Below are positions 16,466 through 25,148 of a stretch of 64,000 bases of DNA, piece by piece. This DNA is from Mycolicibacterium phocaicum (lineage in GTDB: Bacteria; Actinomycetota; Actinomycetes; Mycobacteriales; Mycobacteriaceae). Made by a program: the position numbers and the translations under genes. Every line of letters starts with the position of its first letter. Position 1 is the first letter of the stretch. Below the pieces are notes generated by a model. That model made no database searches, was not told the origin of the DNA, and saw nothing but the letters and a program-made list of their open reading frames with translations. The stretch lies in the NCBI RefSeq assembly GCF_010731115.1, contig NZ_AP022616.1, positions 3,286,001 through 3,350,000 of the forward strand. Reading direction: 5' to 3'.

Positions 16466-18303
16466 TGCGCCAGGGCCGGAGTGAGTTTCACCGCGTTGTC
16501 GATGACCTGGCGCAGGATGTTCAACTGCCGCTCCAGTTCCCGCACGCGGTTGTCGCGCTCGCCCGCTTCGATCTGCGCTGCGGCGAGGGTGGCCTGCAGC
16601 GACTCGTTGAGCGAGCGGGTGGTCTGGTTGGCGATGCCCCGGTAGTGATCGCGCAAGTGGCGCTGGATGTTTCGCAGCCGGTCACGCGATTCCTTGCCGA
16701 CGGCGAACGACACGTCGTCGACGAACCGGCGGACGTTCATCTTCGCCTCGCCGCGCACCCGCAGCATGCGGTTCTCCATGTCTTCCTTGTAGGCCTTGCG
16801 GCCCAGCACAAGTCCGGCGCCCAGCGACAGCGGGTTGAACATGCCGAGCCCGGCGAACGAGGTCAGCATGCCGAACATCAGCACACCGCCGTAGGACCCG
16901 CGCATCCCGGTGATCACCTTGTGCCCGGCCCGGATCGGCTCGGACTCCAGTCGCGCCACAGGGTTGAACTCGCCCAGGCCCGCACCCATGTCGCGGGCCC
17001 TGACCTCGGCCAGTTCGACCGAATCCAGCCCGGCCTCGACGAACGTACGGGCCACCTCCGCGGCGAGCGCCTCGGCCCGCTGATGCGCCCAGACGAAGTT
17101 GTCGCCCACCGCGGTCGCGACGACGTTCTCCAGCTCGGCGCCGATCTCGGCCCAGTGCTGCGTGGGATCGCAGCCGTCGATGACGCGCTCGGTGTGTGCG
17201 GTGATGTTGCGGAACCGGTTACGCAGGTCGTGGTCGACGTCGGCGGTCAGGTCGGCGATGCCGTCGTTGAGCACCTGTTGCCACAATGCGGTCTGCTGCA
17301 ACGCATTCTGGGCGTCTTCCTTCTTCTGCTCCAACTCGGCCTTGATGCGCTCGATCTTGGCGGGGTCGTTGATCGCGGCCAGTTCGGTGGACACCGCCAG
17401 GGTGAGATGTTCTGCGGCCGCGTGGATTTCGGTGACCACCTGATCCTTGATGCGGTCGTTCTCCCGACTGAGCACCTTGTCGGTGAGGAACTTGATGATC
17501 GCCGGGAAGTTCGACTCGTCGTTGAGTTCCTTGTCGTTCAGTGCCAGCGCGTGGGTGCGCAGCGCGGAAGAAACGGGAACCACGGGGACGTTCAGCCGCG
17601 CGCGCTGCAGATGCGCGCCATTGGCCGCGACGATCTCGCGCCAGTGCGGATAGAGGTCGGTCTTGGTGGCGACAATCGTTGCCACCGGGCAGATTTCGAG
17701 GGCCTGCCGGATGAACGTGAGCTCCGGCTCGGTGAACTCCTGGCTGGTGTCACTGATCATCAGGAGGGCGTCGGCGTCGGGCAGCAGGCCGAGAGTGGCC
17801 GACAGGTGCGGCTGCCCCAGCCCGCCCACGCCGGGGGTGTCGACAAAGGTGAGGCCGCCCTTGAGCATCGGGCTCGGCGCCGCCACCTCGACGCGCAGCA
17901 CCTGGCGACCCTGGGCCTGCGGGGCGTGGCGCAGATCGGTCGACAGCTGGTTGGGCGGGATGGCGACGACGGACGGATCGCCCCCTTCCTGGGCCGGGGC
18001 GAGGACGAGTTCGGCGGCCGCCGCGTCCCCGTAGTGGACGACGGTGGTGAGCACCGTGCTCTCGTCATCGCCGACGCGCGCGACCGGCATGTTCAGCAAC
18101 GAGTTCAGCAACTGGCTCTTGCCCTGCTTGAGCTGCCCGGCGATCACCACCCGGATCTGCGGATCGCTGATCCGGGTCTTGGCCGCCAGCAACCGCTGCG
18201 CCAGGTCTTCGCGGTCGTTGAGGCCTGCGATCCGGCTGGTGTGGTCGATCAACTCGACGATCACCGCGACCGGGCGCGGGTTCGCCTCGTTCGGCTGCGT
18301 CAC
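16462..18303 (-). CDS. iniA: IniA, dynamin-like GTPase
   Basis: The 613-residue protein shows G1 GQLKQGKS at residues 56-63, G3 DTPGVGG near 153, and G4 TKTD near 214. A hydrophobic paddle-like stretch lies near 465-500 (GGVLMFGMLTSFAGLGMFNP, then GAGLVLG), followed by a C-terminal helical region ending in a coiled-coil-like VRELERQLNILRQVIDNAV. This is the IniA layout: GTPase, neutral domain, and a membrane-touching lipid-binding loop. GTG 18303 is preferred because GAGGAGAG stands about 6 bases upstream; an ATG 45 bases further up would add residues not seen in IniA. Confidence 0.96.
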   Translation of the reverse strand: MTQPNEANPRPVAVIVELIDHTSRIAGLNDREDLAQRLLAAKTRISDPQIRVVIAGQLKQGKSQLLNSLLNMPVARVGDDESTVLTTVVHYGDAAAAELVLAPAQEGGDPSVVAIPPNQLSTDLRHAPQAQGRQVLRVEVAAPSPMLKGGLTFVDTPGVGGLGQPHLSATLGLLPDADALLMISDTSQEFTEPELTFIRQALEICPVATIVATKTDLYPHWREIVAANGAHLQRARLNVPVVPVSSALRTHALALNDKELNDESNFPAIIKFLTDKVLSRENDRIKDQVVTEIHAAAEHLTLAVSTELAAINDPAKIERIKAELEQKKEDAQNALQQTALWQQVLNDGIADLTADVDHDLRNRFRNITAHTERVIDGCDPTQHWAEIGAELENVVATAVGDNFVWAHQRAEALAAEVARTFVEAGLDSVELAEVRARDMGAGLGEFNPVARLESEPIRAGHKVITGMRGSYGGVLMFGMLTSFAGLGMFNPLSLGAGLVLGRKAYKEDMENRMLRVRGEAKMNVRRFVDDVSFAVGKESRDRLRNIQRHLRDHYRGIANQTTRSLNESLQATLAAAQIEAGERDNRVRELERQLNILRQVIDNAVKLTPALAQ

Positions 18304-18351
18304 TGGGCTCTCCTCGACTGCATTGTCACTGTCTAACGGTATGCGCAAACA

Positions 18352-18382
18352 TCCGGCGGGGCCTGTAGGTGGCCCCGCCGGA
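18352..18382 (-). terminator. 12-bp GC-rich hairpin between iniB-like gene and iniA
   Basis: A perfect inverted repeat (arms 18352-18363 and 18371-18382, core CCGGCGGGGCC, 7-base loop) sits about 19 bases after the iniB-like stop and 48 bases before iniA. There is no T-tract on the minus strand. It could attenuate transcription into iniA, protect the iniB message, or be a weak terminator. Confidence 0.6.
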
Positions 18383-18400
18383 GGAGTTTGTCGCGATCGA

Positions 18401-19513
18401 TCAGTGCATGTGCGGATCGATGTGGGTGGTGTGGCTCATGTCGGTGGTGGTGTGGGTTTCGGTCGGTGCGTAGGTGTTCATGCTGGCCTCGTGCACCGAG
18501 CTGTCGGCAACCGTGCTGTGCACCGAGTTGTCGGCGCTCAGGTCGGTGTGGGTGGTGTTCCCGCTGCCGATGTTGGTGTGGGTGCTGTTGCCGCTACCGA
18601 TGCTGGTGTTGGCCGTGTTCCCGCTGTTCAGGCTGGTGTTCACCGTCGAGGAGTGCGACGAGTCGTCGATGACGCTCTTGTTGCCGCTGCCCAGGTCGCC
18701 ACCGACCGTGGTCTGGTTGCCACCGACGTGCGTCGACGAGGTGTTGCCGTCGTTGATGACGATGTTGCCGCCGCTGCCACCGCTGCCGCCGCTGGCGTGG
18801 CCGCCACCGATCAGGCCGCCGCCGGCGCTGGCGCCGCCGCCGTTGCCGCCACCGGTGTTGACGTCGTTGACCACCGGACCCGAGTTGCCCTGGATGATGT
18901 GGCCGCCCGCGGTCTGCGAGTTGTCGGTCGCGTGGTTGCCCGTGCCGACGATCACCGGGGAGTGGCTGCCGGTCAGGATGTCGCCGTTGGTGACGGTGTT
19001 GCCGTCGCCCTGCACAGCGCCCTTGCCGCTGGCGATGTCACCGTGGTTGTTGCCCGCGATGTTGACGCCGCCGTCGCCCTGCTGGACGTGGCTGCCACCG
19101 AGGGTGATGTCACCGAAGCCCAGGTTGAACGCACCCTGCTGGGCGTTGGCGCCGGCGTGCTGGTCGGGGCTCAGCACCGGGATGTTGTTGCCGCTCGCCA
19201 CCGGGACATTGTTGTTGCTCGCGAAGTCGGTGTTGGGAGCGAAGGTCGGCTGCGAGACGAAGCCGGTCTGCGGGGAGAACGGCGAGGACATGCTGTAGTA
19301 GTCCGAGACCGCGTTCTGCAGGCCGACGACCGGGTCGCCGCCACCGAGCACGACGCCGGCGGGAACGGCACTCGCGGCGACCGAGGCGAGCTGCGCGGAG
19401 GTGACACCGGCGAGGCCGGCGTCGCGCATGGTCTGCTCGGGGTTCGCGACGAAAGAGCTCGCGACGGTCGGGAAGCGGAACAGGTCGATGATGAATTCGA
19501 TCAGGCTGGTCAT
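18401..19513 (-). CDS. iniB: IniB-like protein with Asn/Gly/Ser/His-rich repetitive body
   Basis: The 370-residue protein begins with the IniB N-terminal domain (MTSLIEFIIDLFRFP, SFVANPEQTMRDAGL, then GVTSAQLASVAASAV; residues 1-50). The rest is low complexity: stretches such as GSHVQQGDGGVNIAGNNHG, Gly/Ser runs near the middle, and repeated SGNTxxTxIGSGN units, ending in a His/Thr-rich tail (TTTDMSHTTHIDPHMH). M. tuberculosis IniB is instead Gly/Ala-rich, so only the first domain and the position identify it. No signal peptide is seen. ATG 19513 has only a weak AAAGGGA upstream. It is the first gene of the iniBAC unit. Confidence 0.85.
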   Translation of the reverse strand: MTSLIEFIIDLFRFPTVASSFVANPEQTMRDAGLAGVTSAQLASVAASAVPAGVVLGGGDPVVGLQNAVSDYYSMSSPFSPQTGFVSQPTFAPNTDFASNNNVPVASGNNIPVLSPDQHAGANAQQGAFNLGFGDITLGGSHVQQGDGGVNIAGNNHGDIASGKGAVQGDGNTVTNGDILTGSHSPVIVGTGNHATDNSQTAGGHIIQGNSGPVVNDVNTGGGNGGGASAGGGLIGGGHASGGSGGSGGNIVINDGNTSSTHVGGNQTTVGGDLGSGNKSVIDDSSHSSTVNTSLNSGNTANTSIGSGNSTHTNIGSGNTTHTDLSADNSVHSTVADSSVHEASMNTYAPTETHTTTDMSHTTHIDPHMH

Positions 19514-19658
19514 TGGAGTCCCTTTCGTTGGGTGTTGCTCTGGGGAAGTTCTCTCGCCGCTGTCCGGCGAACTGAGAACAACGTTAGGGGCCGTCGAGAG
19601 CCGTGCAAACGGGGCAACCACCCCTACCCCCAACGAAACGTAGTGGGGTATCCACGCT

Positions 19659-19690
19659 CCCCCTATTAGGGGATTAGGGGATGGCTAGGG
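19659..19690 (-). promoter_or_regulatory. CCCCTAAT motif cluster upstream of the iniB-like gene
   Basis: Two abutting copies of ATTAGGGG (19665-19672 and 19673-19680, CCCCTAAT on the gene strand) are followed by a related CTAGGG at 19685-19690. A dyad CCCCTA-T-TAGGGG overlaps the first copy. They lie about 150 bases upstream of the iniB-like start, a reasonable activator position. The same octamer recurs in the neighbouring intergenic region. Confidence 0.6.
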
Positions 19691-19720
19691 CGTTTGCTGA
19701 ATATGCGGTGAGAGAACACA

Positions 19721-19753
19721 AAACGCCGGTGGCCATGGCGGCCACCGGCGTTT
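19721..19753 (-). terminator. Rho-independent-type terminator after the Rv0340-like gene
   Basis: A perfect 14-bp stem (arms 19721-19734 and 19740-19753, AAACGCCGGTGGCC) with a 5-base loop starts 14 bases after the Rv0340-like stop. On the minus strand it is followed by TTTTGTGTT. It separates that gene's transcript from iniBAC, which must then have its own promoter within 19514-19720. Confidence 0.8.
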
Positions 19754-19767
19754 CGGGGATGAGCTGG

Positions 19768-20304
19768 TCAGCTGAAGAAGTCGAAGTCCTGATGATGCTC
19801 GACACCGGCCGACGGGTCTGCGGTATCGACGGGGTGCCAGTCGAGCGCACCCGGATCCGAGAGCTGCCCGGCATCGACGACCGGGACGTCGCTGTGCAGG
19901 CCCAGATCGTCGGACACCGCCAGGTCCGGCACGGCGTCGCGGGCCGGCAGGACCGGGCCGCTATCGAATCCACCCAGGTCAGGGTCGGAAATCACCTGCG
20001 GCGACACCACTGTCGGCACATGTGTGTCGAAGGCGTCGAACGCGTCGAACGCCGCGGTGGCGGCACCGCTGGTCCAGACGTTGACGCCGGGATCGTCGAA
20101 ACCGGCGGTCGGCACGCCACCCGCTGCGGACGACACCGTGCCCAGAGATTCGGACACCACCGGGATCAGGTGCGCGACATCCGCCGTGGTGACGCCAGTA
20201 AGGTTGGCGTCGGCGATGGCACCCGCGGGGTCGGCGGCGTAGTGGGCAGCCACGTCGGGGTCACGGACGACCGACATGACGAAATCCAGTAGCGGATTTG
20301 CCAT
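19768..20304 (-). CDS. Rv0340-like protein with IniB N-terminal domain
   Basis: The 178-residue protein starts MANPLLDFVMSVVRDPDVAA and continues with GVTTADVAHLIPVVSESL, clearly the same about 50-residue domain found at the start of the IniB-like protein. The remainder is acidic and Ala/Asp/Val-rich and ends in HHQDFDFFS. Its length and its position next to iniB match Rv0340 of M. tuberculosis. The start has GAAAGGAG about 10 bases upstream. The function is unknown; sharing a domain and control motifs with iniB suggests co-regulation. Confidence 0.88.
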   Translation of the reverse strand: MANPLLDFVMSVVRDPDVAAHYAADPAGAIADANLTGVTTADVAHLIPVVSESLGTVSSAAGGVPTAGFDDPGVNVWTSGAATAAFDAFDAFDTHVPTVVSPQVISDPDLGGFDSGPVLPARDAVPDLAVSDDLGLHSDVPVVDAGQLSDPGALDWHPVDTADPSAGVEHHQDFDFFS

Positions 20305-20405
20305 GGCACCTGCTCCTTTCTGGGGACCCGTTGATAACTATTTCGATGCTATCGCCGATAAAGCACCTGGAGATCGGTGCTGACCCCAACACCTGACGTC
20401 ATCCG

Positions 20406-20445
20406 TTAGGGGCACTCCCATTAGGGATTCACCAATCGTTAGGGG
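20406..20445. promoter_or_regulatory. Three TTAGGGG-type motifs in the divergent control region
   Basis: TTAGGGG at 20406-20412, ATTAGGGA at 20420-20427 and GTTAGGGG at 20438-20445 lie between the divergent Rv0340-like gene (start 20304) and the Hsp70-like gene (start 20520). They match the ATTAGGGG pair upstream of iniB. The rest of 20305-20519 contains AAAGGAG ribosome sites for each gene and no other clear element. Confidence 0.6.
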
Positions 20446-20519
20446 ATTGTGTCCCACCCCCAGGCCGCCAGCGCATAGGGTGGCCTGAGTCCGGTAGCGC
20501 ATCAAAGGAGTGGACGTTT

Positions 20520-22508
20520 ATGAGCCTCGGTTTGTCGATCGGCCAGACCAATCTGGTGGCCGTGCCGGCCGGGCGACCGCCGCTGAGCCGTCGCGCGATC
20601 CTGGCCCTGTACCCGGACCGGCCCGCCGAAGTCGGCATCCCCACCCAGCCGGGCGGCCTGGTGCTGACCGGGTTCGTCGAGCGCGTCGGCGACCCGATCC
20701 CCCTGATCGCCCCGGATGGTTCGGCGCATCGCGGCGAAGCCGTCCTGGCCGAGGCCCTCGACTCCATGGCCCGCACCGCCGGTGGCGGCGCCCCGATCGT
20801 CATCGCCGCCCCCGCGCACTGGGGCATGTCCACCATCGGCGCACTGTCCGCGGCGCTGCGCGGAAAACCGGGTTTGGCCGCCGCACCCGTGGTCTCCGAC
20901 GCCGCCGCGGCCCTGGCCGGCCTCAAGGCCGGGTCCGGACTGCCCGATCACGGCGTGGTGGCACTCTGCGATTTCGGTGGCAGCGGCACCAGCGTGACCA
21001 TCGCCGACGCCGCGACACTCAGCCAGATCGGCGAGACCGTCCGTTACCCGGAGTTCTCCGGCGACCTGGTGGACCAGGCCCTGCTGAACCACGTCATCGC
21101 CGGCATCAGCGAGTCGTCCGACGCGGATCCGGCCGGCACCGCGGCCGTCGGCTCGCTGTCCCAGCTGCGCGACCAGTGCCGGCAGGCCAAGGAACGCCTC
21201 TCGTCAGAGACGGCAACGTCGGTCAGCGCCAACCTGCCCGGCTTCGCATCGGCGCTGCGCATCACCCGCCCCGAGTTGGAGCGGCTGCTCGAACCGGCAC
21301 TGGCGGGGCTGCTCGCCGTCGTGCAGGAATCCCTGCAGCGCAACCAGATTCCGGCCGGCGTCCTGACCGCCGTGGCCACTGCCGGTGGCGGTGCGTCGAT
21401 TCCGATTGTCACCCAACGACTTTCCGAGCACTTCCGGGTTCCGGTCGTGACCTCGCCGCAACCGGCGCTCACCGCCGCCGGCGGCGCCCCGCTCGTTGAT
21501 CAGCGCACCATGAGCGCCGACGCCCCGACAGGCATGGCCCCCACCATGGGCTGGGCCGCCGGCCCGGCAGGCTGGGCAGGCGGTCCCGAAACCATGGCGG
21601 CTCCGGTGCCGCCCGTGGACGCGAACCCGTCTTCGACCGTCGGGCCGTCGCTGGCCTGGTCTGACGACGAGGAACCCGGCGCGGCGGTCGGCGGCGACTA
21701 TCCCACCGACTTCTCCACCGGCTACGCCGAGGCAGCGCCCTTCGGCGAGACCACCGCCCGGCCGGCGATGGACTTCGCCCACGAAGAAGAGGACAACCTG
21801 CCCGACGTGGCGCCGGTCCCCTGGTACCGGCGCCCACCGCTGATCTTCGGCGCGGCCGCCGCGGCGTTCCTGGTTGCCGGCGGCAGCTGGGCCGCGGTCG
21901 GGCTCACCAGCAACGACACCCCGTCCGGCCCGGTGACCGTCGACGTCACCACCACCATCACCGGCCCCGACGGCTCCATCACCACAAGCACCTACAAGGC
22001 CACCAAGTCCGTTGTGACACAGACGAATCCGAACGGGCAGGTGGAGACCTCGACGGTGACCAACCCGGTCACCACCACCGACGCGCCGGTCACCACGACC
22101 ACCACCGATCCGTCGACCACCAGCTCGACGACGACCACCACGACCACCACCTCCACGACCCCGTCGACGACGACCCCGTCGACGACGACCACCACGACCA
22201 CGACGCCACCGCCCACCACGACCACCACGCAGCCGCCCACGACGACGACGCAACCGCCGACGACGACGCAGCCGCCCACCACCACGCAGCCGCCGCCGAC
22301 CACGACGAAGCCGCCGACGACGCAGCCGCCCAGCACGCAGACTCCGACGGCTGCGCCGTCGACCCAGGCGCCCAGTTCGCAGCCCACGGTGGAGCAGCCC
22401 CCCAAGACGGCGTCGGTGTCGGCGGAAACCGCGTCCGCACCATCGGCATCGGTGGCCACCGCGTCGGCGCCCATCACCGCGCAACCCTCGGCATCGACCA
22501 GCCAATGA
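20520..22508 (+). CDS. Membrane-anchored Hsp70/actin-fold protein with Thr/Pro-rich tail (Rv0312-like)
   Basis: The 662-residue protein has an N-terminal Hsp70-like ATPase fold. Phosphate-1 region LSIGQTNLVAV is at residues 4-14, IAAPAHW near 95, phosphate-2 DFGGSGTSVTIAD near 150, and the adenosine motif ATAGGGASIPIVTQRL near 285. There is no peptide-binding domain. Instead an Ala/Pro linker leads to one transmembrane helix near 440-462 and an outside tail. The tail starts with a small TTITGPDGSITT region, then about 130 residues of Thr/Pro repeats. The sequence recalls M. tuberculosis Rv0312. ATG 20520 follows AAAGGAG. Its TGA overlaps the iniR ATG (ATGA), tying it to iniBAC control. Confidence 0.85.
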   Translation: MSLGLSIGQTNLVAVPAGRPPLSRRAILALYPDRPAEVGIPTQPGGLVLTGFVERVGDPIPLIAPDGSAHRGEAVLAEALDSMARTAGGGAPIVIAAPAHWGMSTIGALSAALRGKPGLAAAPVVSDAAAALAGLKAGSGLPDHGVVALCDFGGSGTSVTIADAATLSQIGETVRYPEFSGDLVDQALLNHVIAGISESSDADPAGTAAVGSLSQLRDQCRQAKERLSSETATSVSANLPGFASALRITRPELERLLEPALAGLLAVVQESLQRNQIPAGVLTAVATAGGGASIPIVTQRLSEHFRVPVVTSPQPALTAAGGAPLVDQRTMSADAPTGMAPTMGWAAGPAGWAGGPETMAAPVPPVDANPSSTVGPSLAWSDDEEPGAAVGGDYPTDFSTGYAEAAPFGETTARPAMDFAHEEEDNLPDVAPVPWYRRPPLIFGAAAAAFLVAGGSWAAVGLTSNDTPSGPVTVDVTTTITGPDGSITTSTYKATKSVVTQTNPNGQVETSTVTNPVTTTDAPVTTTTTDPSTTSSTTTTTTTTSTTPSTTTPSTTTTTTTTPPPTTTTTQPPTTTTQPPTTTQPPTTTQPPPTTTKPPTTQPPSTQTPTAAPSTQAPSSQPTVEQPPKTASVSAETASAPSASVATASAPITAQPSASTSQ

Positions 22509-24997
22509 CCGCAGCGGCCGGCACGTCGCTGGTGCTCGGCGGAATCGGCAGCGGCAAGACCACCGCGCTGGAAGCGGTGCGAAAGACGTTGCGGGCCAAC
22601 GGCACGACGATGCTCGCGCGGGTACCGAAGCCCGGTGAGGCACCGGACGCGGCCATCGTCATCGACGATGCCCAACTGCTGTCCCCGGCCGAGCTGGACG
22701 CGCTGACCGAGCTGGCCGGCGACCCGGCCCGCACCGTGGTGGTCAGCGCCGAGCCGTTGGCGCACGACCGCGCACTCAATGCTCTCACCACCACTCTGAG
22801 CCGGCAGCATCCGCCGATTCAGCTGGCGCCGATGACGCCCCGCGAGATCAACGAGGCGCTGGCCCGCGCCGGTGTCCCCGGCACGCAGGTCCCCGCACTG
22901 ATCGCCGCCACCGGCGGCATCCCGCTGCTGGTGTACTCGGCGCTGTCGGCGCTGGCGTCGGGCGCCGATCCGGTCCGGGCCGCGTCCGTCGCGTTGAGTG
23001 AACGGCTCCGCCGGCTCGATGAGCACTTGCTCGACACGTTGTTGCTGTGTTCGCTCAGCCCGGAACTGGGGCCCGACGACATCGCCGCCGCCTTGCAACT
23101 GCCCGGCGACGACGCCGCCGTGCTGATGGACCGGGCCCGCGCGAGTGGCCTGCTGTCCGCTTCACTGCATCCGCGGTTCATCGACACGCTGCACCGCAGC
23201 CTCACCCGACTGGTCGGGGCCGCGCGGCACCGCGAGACCGAATGCCGGCTGCTGCGCTCGCAGATCGAATCCGCCACGCTGTCAACCGAATTGGCGCTGA
23301 AGCTGGCCGAGCACGGCACCGTCGACGACCTGCTGGCGGCCGACCTGATCCGCCGGGCCGGTTCCGCCGCGCCGCGTCAGGCAGCGCGCCTGTACCGCGC
23401 CGCGGCCCGCGCCGGCACCGCCCCGGCCGACGTCCACCTCGCCGACGCCCTCGGCGTCACCGGCGACTGCACCACCGCCGGAACCCTGGCCGACGAACTG
23501 CTCACGGCCGACGACGCCGCCGTCCGCGCGCAGGCCGTGCGTATCGCGGCCAGCGTCGCCATGCACGACGGCGCCGCCGCGCACGCCGCGGACCTGTTCC
23601 GGTGGCTCGGCCCCGATGCCGATCCGTTCGTCGCCGCCGCGGGCGCCGTGGTCGGTGTCGCCACCGCCGACGCGGACCTGGCCCGGTCCTGTCTGCAGGC
23701 CGAGAACTCCATGCCGCCAACGTCTTCCGCGCGTGCGGCGCGCGGTATGGCAGAAGGCATGCTGCTGACGCTCGACCAGCCGTTCGCCGTCGCGATGGCA
23801 CGCCTCACGCAGGCTCTCGGGTCCACCAACGGTGTTCACTCGGTCGCACCGGACAGCCCCGCCGCCCTGCTGAGCCTCGTCGCCCTGCACGGCGGCGACG
23901 CCGTCCGCGCGCGCAGTGTCATCGGCCGGGCCATCCGCACCGGTGGCGGCGACGCGGGTTTCACCGGTCTGCGCCACCGGCTGCTGCTCGGCTGGATCCG
24001 CATGCTCGACGGCCAACTCGATTCCGCGGTGCCGGCTTTGGGCGCCCCGGAGGTCGCCGACCTGCACCGGCGCGACGCGCTGTGGTTCACCGCGCTGCAG
24101 ACCGCGGTCGCCCGGCGCAGCGGCGACACCGGCGCCCTGCAGAAACACTGGTACGCGGCCATGGAGGTGCTGGCCGAATACTCCCTGGACCTGTTCGCAC
24201 TGCTGCCGCTCGGTGAGCTGTGGGTCGCGGCGGCGCGGTTGCAGCAGCTCGACCAGCTGCGCCAACCGCTGGCCGAGGCGTTCGGGCTGCTGCGGGCCGC
24301 AGGCAATCCGACGCTCTGGGCGGTGCCGCTGCACTGGGCGGGCGTGCACGCCGGCATCCTGGCCAACGCGCCCGAGGCCGTCGCCCCGCACGGGCAGGCC
24401 CTATCCGCCGCCAGCCGGGCCGAGGGCGCACACGGCGCCTACGCCACCGCACTCGCCGCCGCCGGCCGCGCCTGGTTGCGGGTCCTGGCCGACGGCGTCG
24501 ACGCGGCGGAGGTCACGGCGGCCGCCCGCGGGCTGGCCCGCTTCGGGCTGACGTGGGATGCCACGCGCCTGGCCAGTCAGGCCGCGTTGCATTCGGCGGA
24601 CGGCCGGATCTCGGGTGCGATGCTGCAGCTGGCACGCGACCTCAAGCAGGACGCGGCCCTCGAGGCCGCGGCCGATCCCATCGCGCCCGCGGCCCCAGCT
24701 ATTCCGCGTGAGCCCGTTTCGGGCGCGGATGTGCGCAACACCACACCCCCTCCTGCCTCGGGTGACGCTCGGACCACAGCTGCCGCAACGCCCGCCTGGA
24801 CGCGGCTGTCCGACCGCGAACGCGAGGTCGCCGAACTGGTGCTGCAGGGCATGCCGTACCGCGATATCGGGGCCCGGCTGCTCATCTCAGCGAAGACCGT
24901 CGAACACCACGTCGCCCGCATTCGCCGCAGGTTGGGGGCCGAATCCCGGTCGGAGATGTTGTCGATGCTGCGGGCGCTGCTCGTCGAGAAAGCCTGA
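22505..24997 (+). CDS. iniR: IniR-like ATPase / LuxR-type transcriptional regulator
   Basis: The 830-residue protein has Walker A GGIGSGKTT at residues 12-20, Walker B AIVIDDAQLL near 50, a long helical TPR-like middle and a C-terminal LuxR helix-turn-helix. The HTH region contains LSDREREVAELVLQG and SAKTVEHHVARIRRRLG, near 768-826. Size, order and position match Rv0339c, reported as the iniBAC regulator IniR (from memory). This is the signal-transducing ATPase (STAND/LAL) architecture, usually an activator switched by a small ligand. The start codon lies inside the stop of the Hsp70-like gene. A natural target is the motif set flanking iniB and the Rv0340-like gene (inference). Confidence 0.9.
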   Translation: MTAAAGTSLVLGGIGSGKTTALEAVRKTLRANGTTMLARVPKPGEAPDAAIVIDDAQLLSPAELDALTELAGDPARTVVVSAEPLAHDRALNALTTTLSRQHPPIQLAPMTPREINEALARAGVPGTQVPALIAATGGIPLLVYSALSALASGADPVRAASVALSERLRRLDEHLLDTLLLCSLSPELGPDDIAAALQLPGDDAAVLMDRARASGLLSASLHPRFIDTLHRSLTRLVGAARHRETECRLLRSQIESATLSTELALKLAEHGTVDDLLAADLIRRAGSAAPRQAARLYRAAARAGTAPADVHLADALGVTGDCTTAGTLADELLTADDAAVRAQAVRIAASVAMHDGAAAHAADLFRWLGPDADPFVAAAGAVVGVATADADLARSCLQAENSMPPTSSARAARGMAEGMLLTLDQPFAVAMARLTQALGSTNGVHSVAPDSPAALLSLVALHGGDAVRARSVIGRAIRTGGGDAGFTGLRHRLLLGWIRMLDGQLDSAVPALGAPEVADLHRRDALWFTALQTAVARRSGDTGALQKHWYAAMEVLAEYSLDLFALLPLGELWVAAARLQQLDQLRQPLAEAFGLLRAAGNPTLWAVPLHWAGVHAGILANAPEAVAPHGQALSAASRAEGAHGAYATALAAAGRAWLRVLADGVDAAEVTAAARGLARFGLTWDATRLASQAALHSADGRISGAMLQLARDLKQDAALEAAADPIAPAAPAIPREPVSGADVRNTTPPPASGDARTTAAATPAWTRLSDREREVAELVLQGMPYRDIGARLLISAKTVEHHVARIRRRLGAESRSEMLSMLRALLVEKA

Positions 24998-25148
24998 CGC
25001 CGTCCTTATATAAGGAAGCGCGTGGCCGGTGCTTGAACCAGGCCGATTCCGGGTACGGAAGCGAGCGCGTAGTCGCAGCTCAAGTTAGGACAGCCTTGCT
25101 AGCGTGCGTTCTGCCCAGGATGCGACTATGAGCAGGCATCTAGCTTAA

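Noticed and set aside
18044..19669. A 541-codon plus-strand frame antisense to the iniB-like gene
   Set aside because: It is Val/Ala/Gly/Arg repetitive, mirrors the low-complexity repeats of the iniB-like gene, and has no recognisable domain.
22100..22330. Dense Thr-codon DNA repeats as a possible microsatellite
   Set aside because: They are in-frame ACC/ACG codons of the Thr/Pro tail of the Hsp70-like protein, as is common in mycobacteria.
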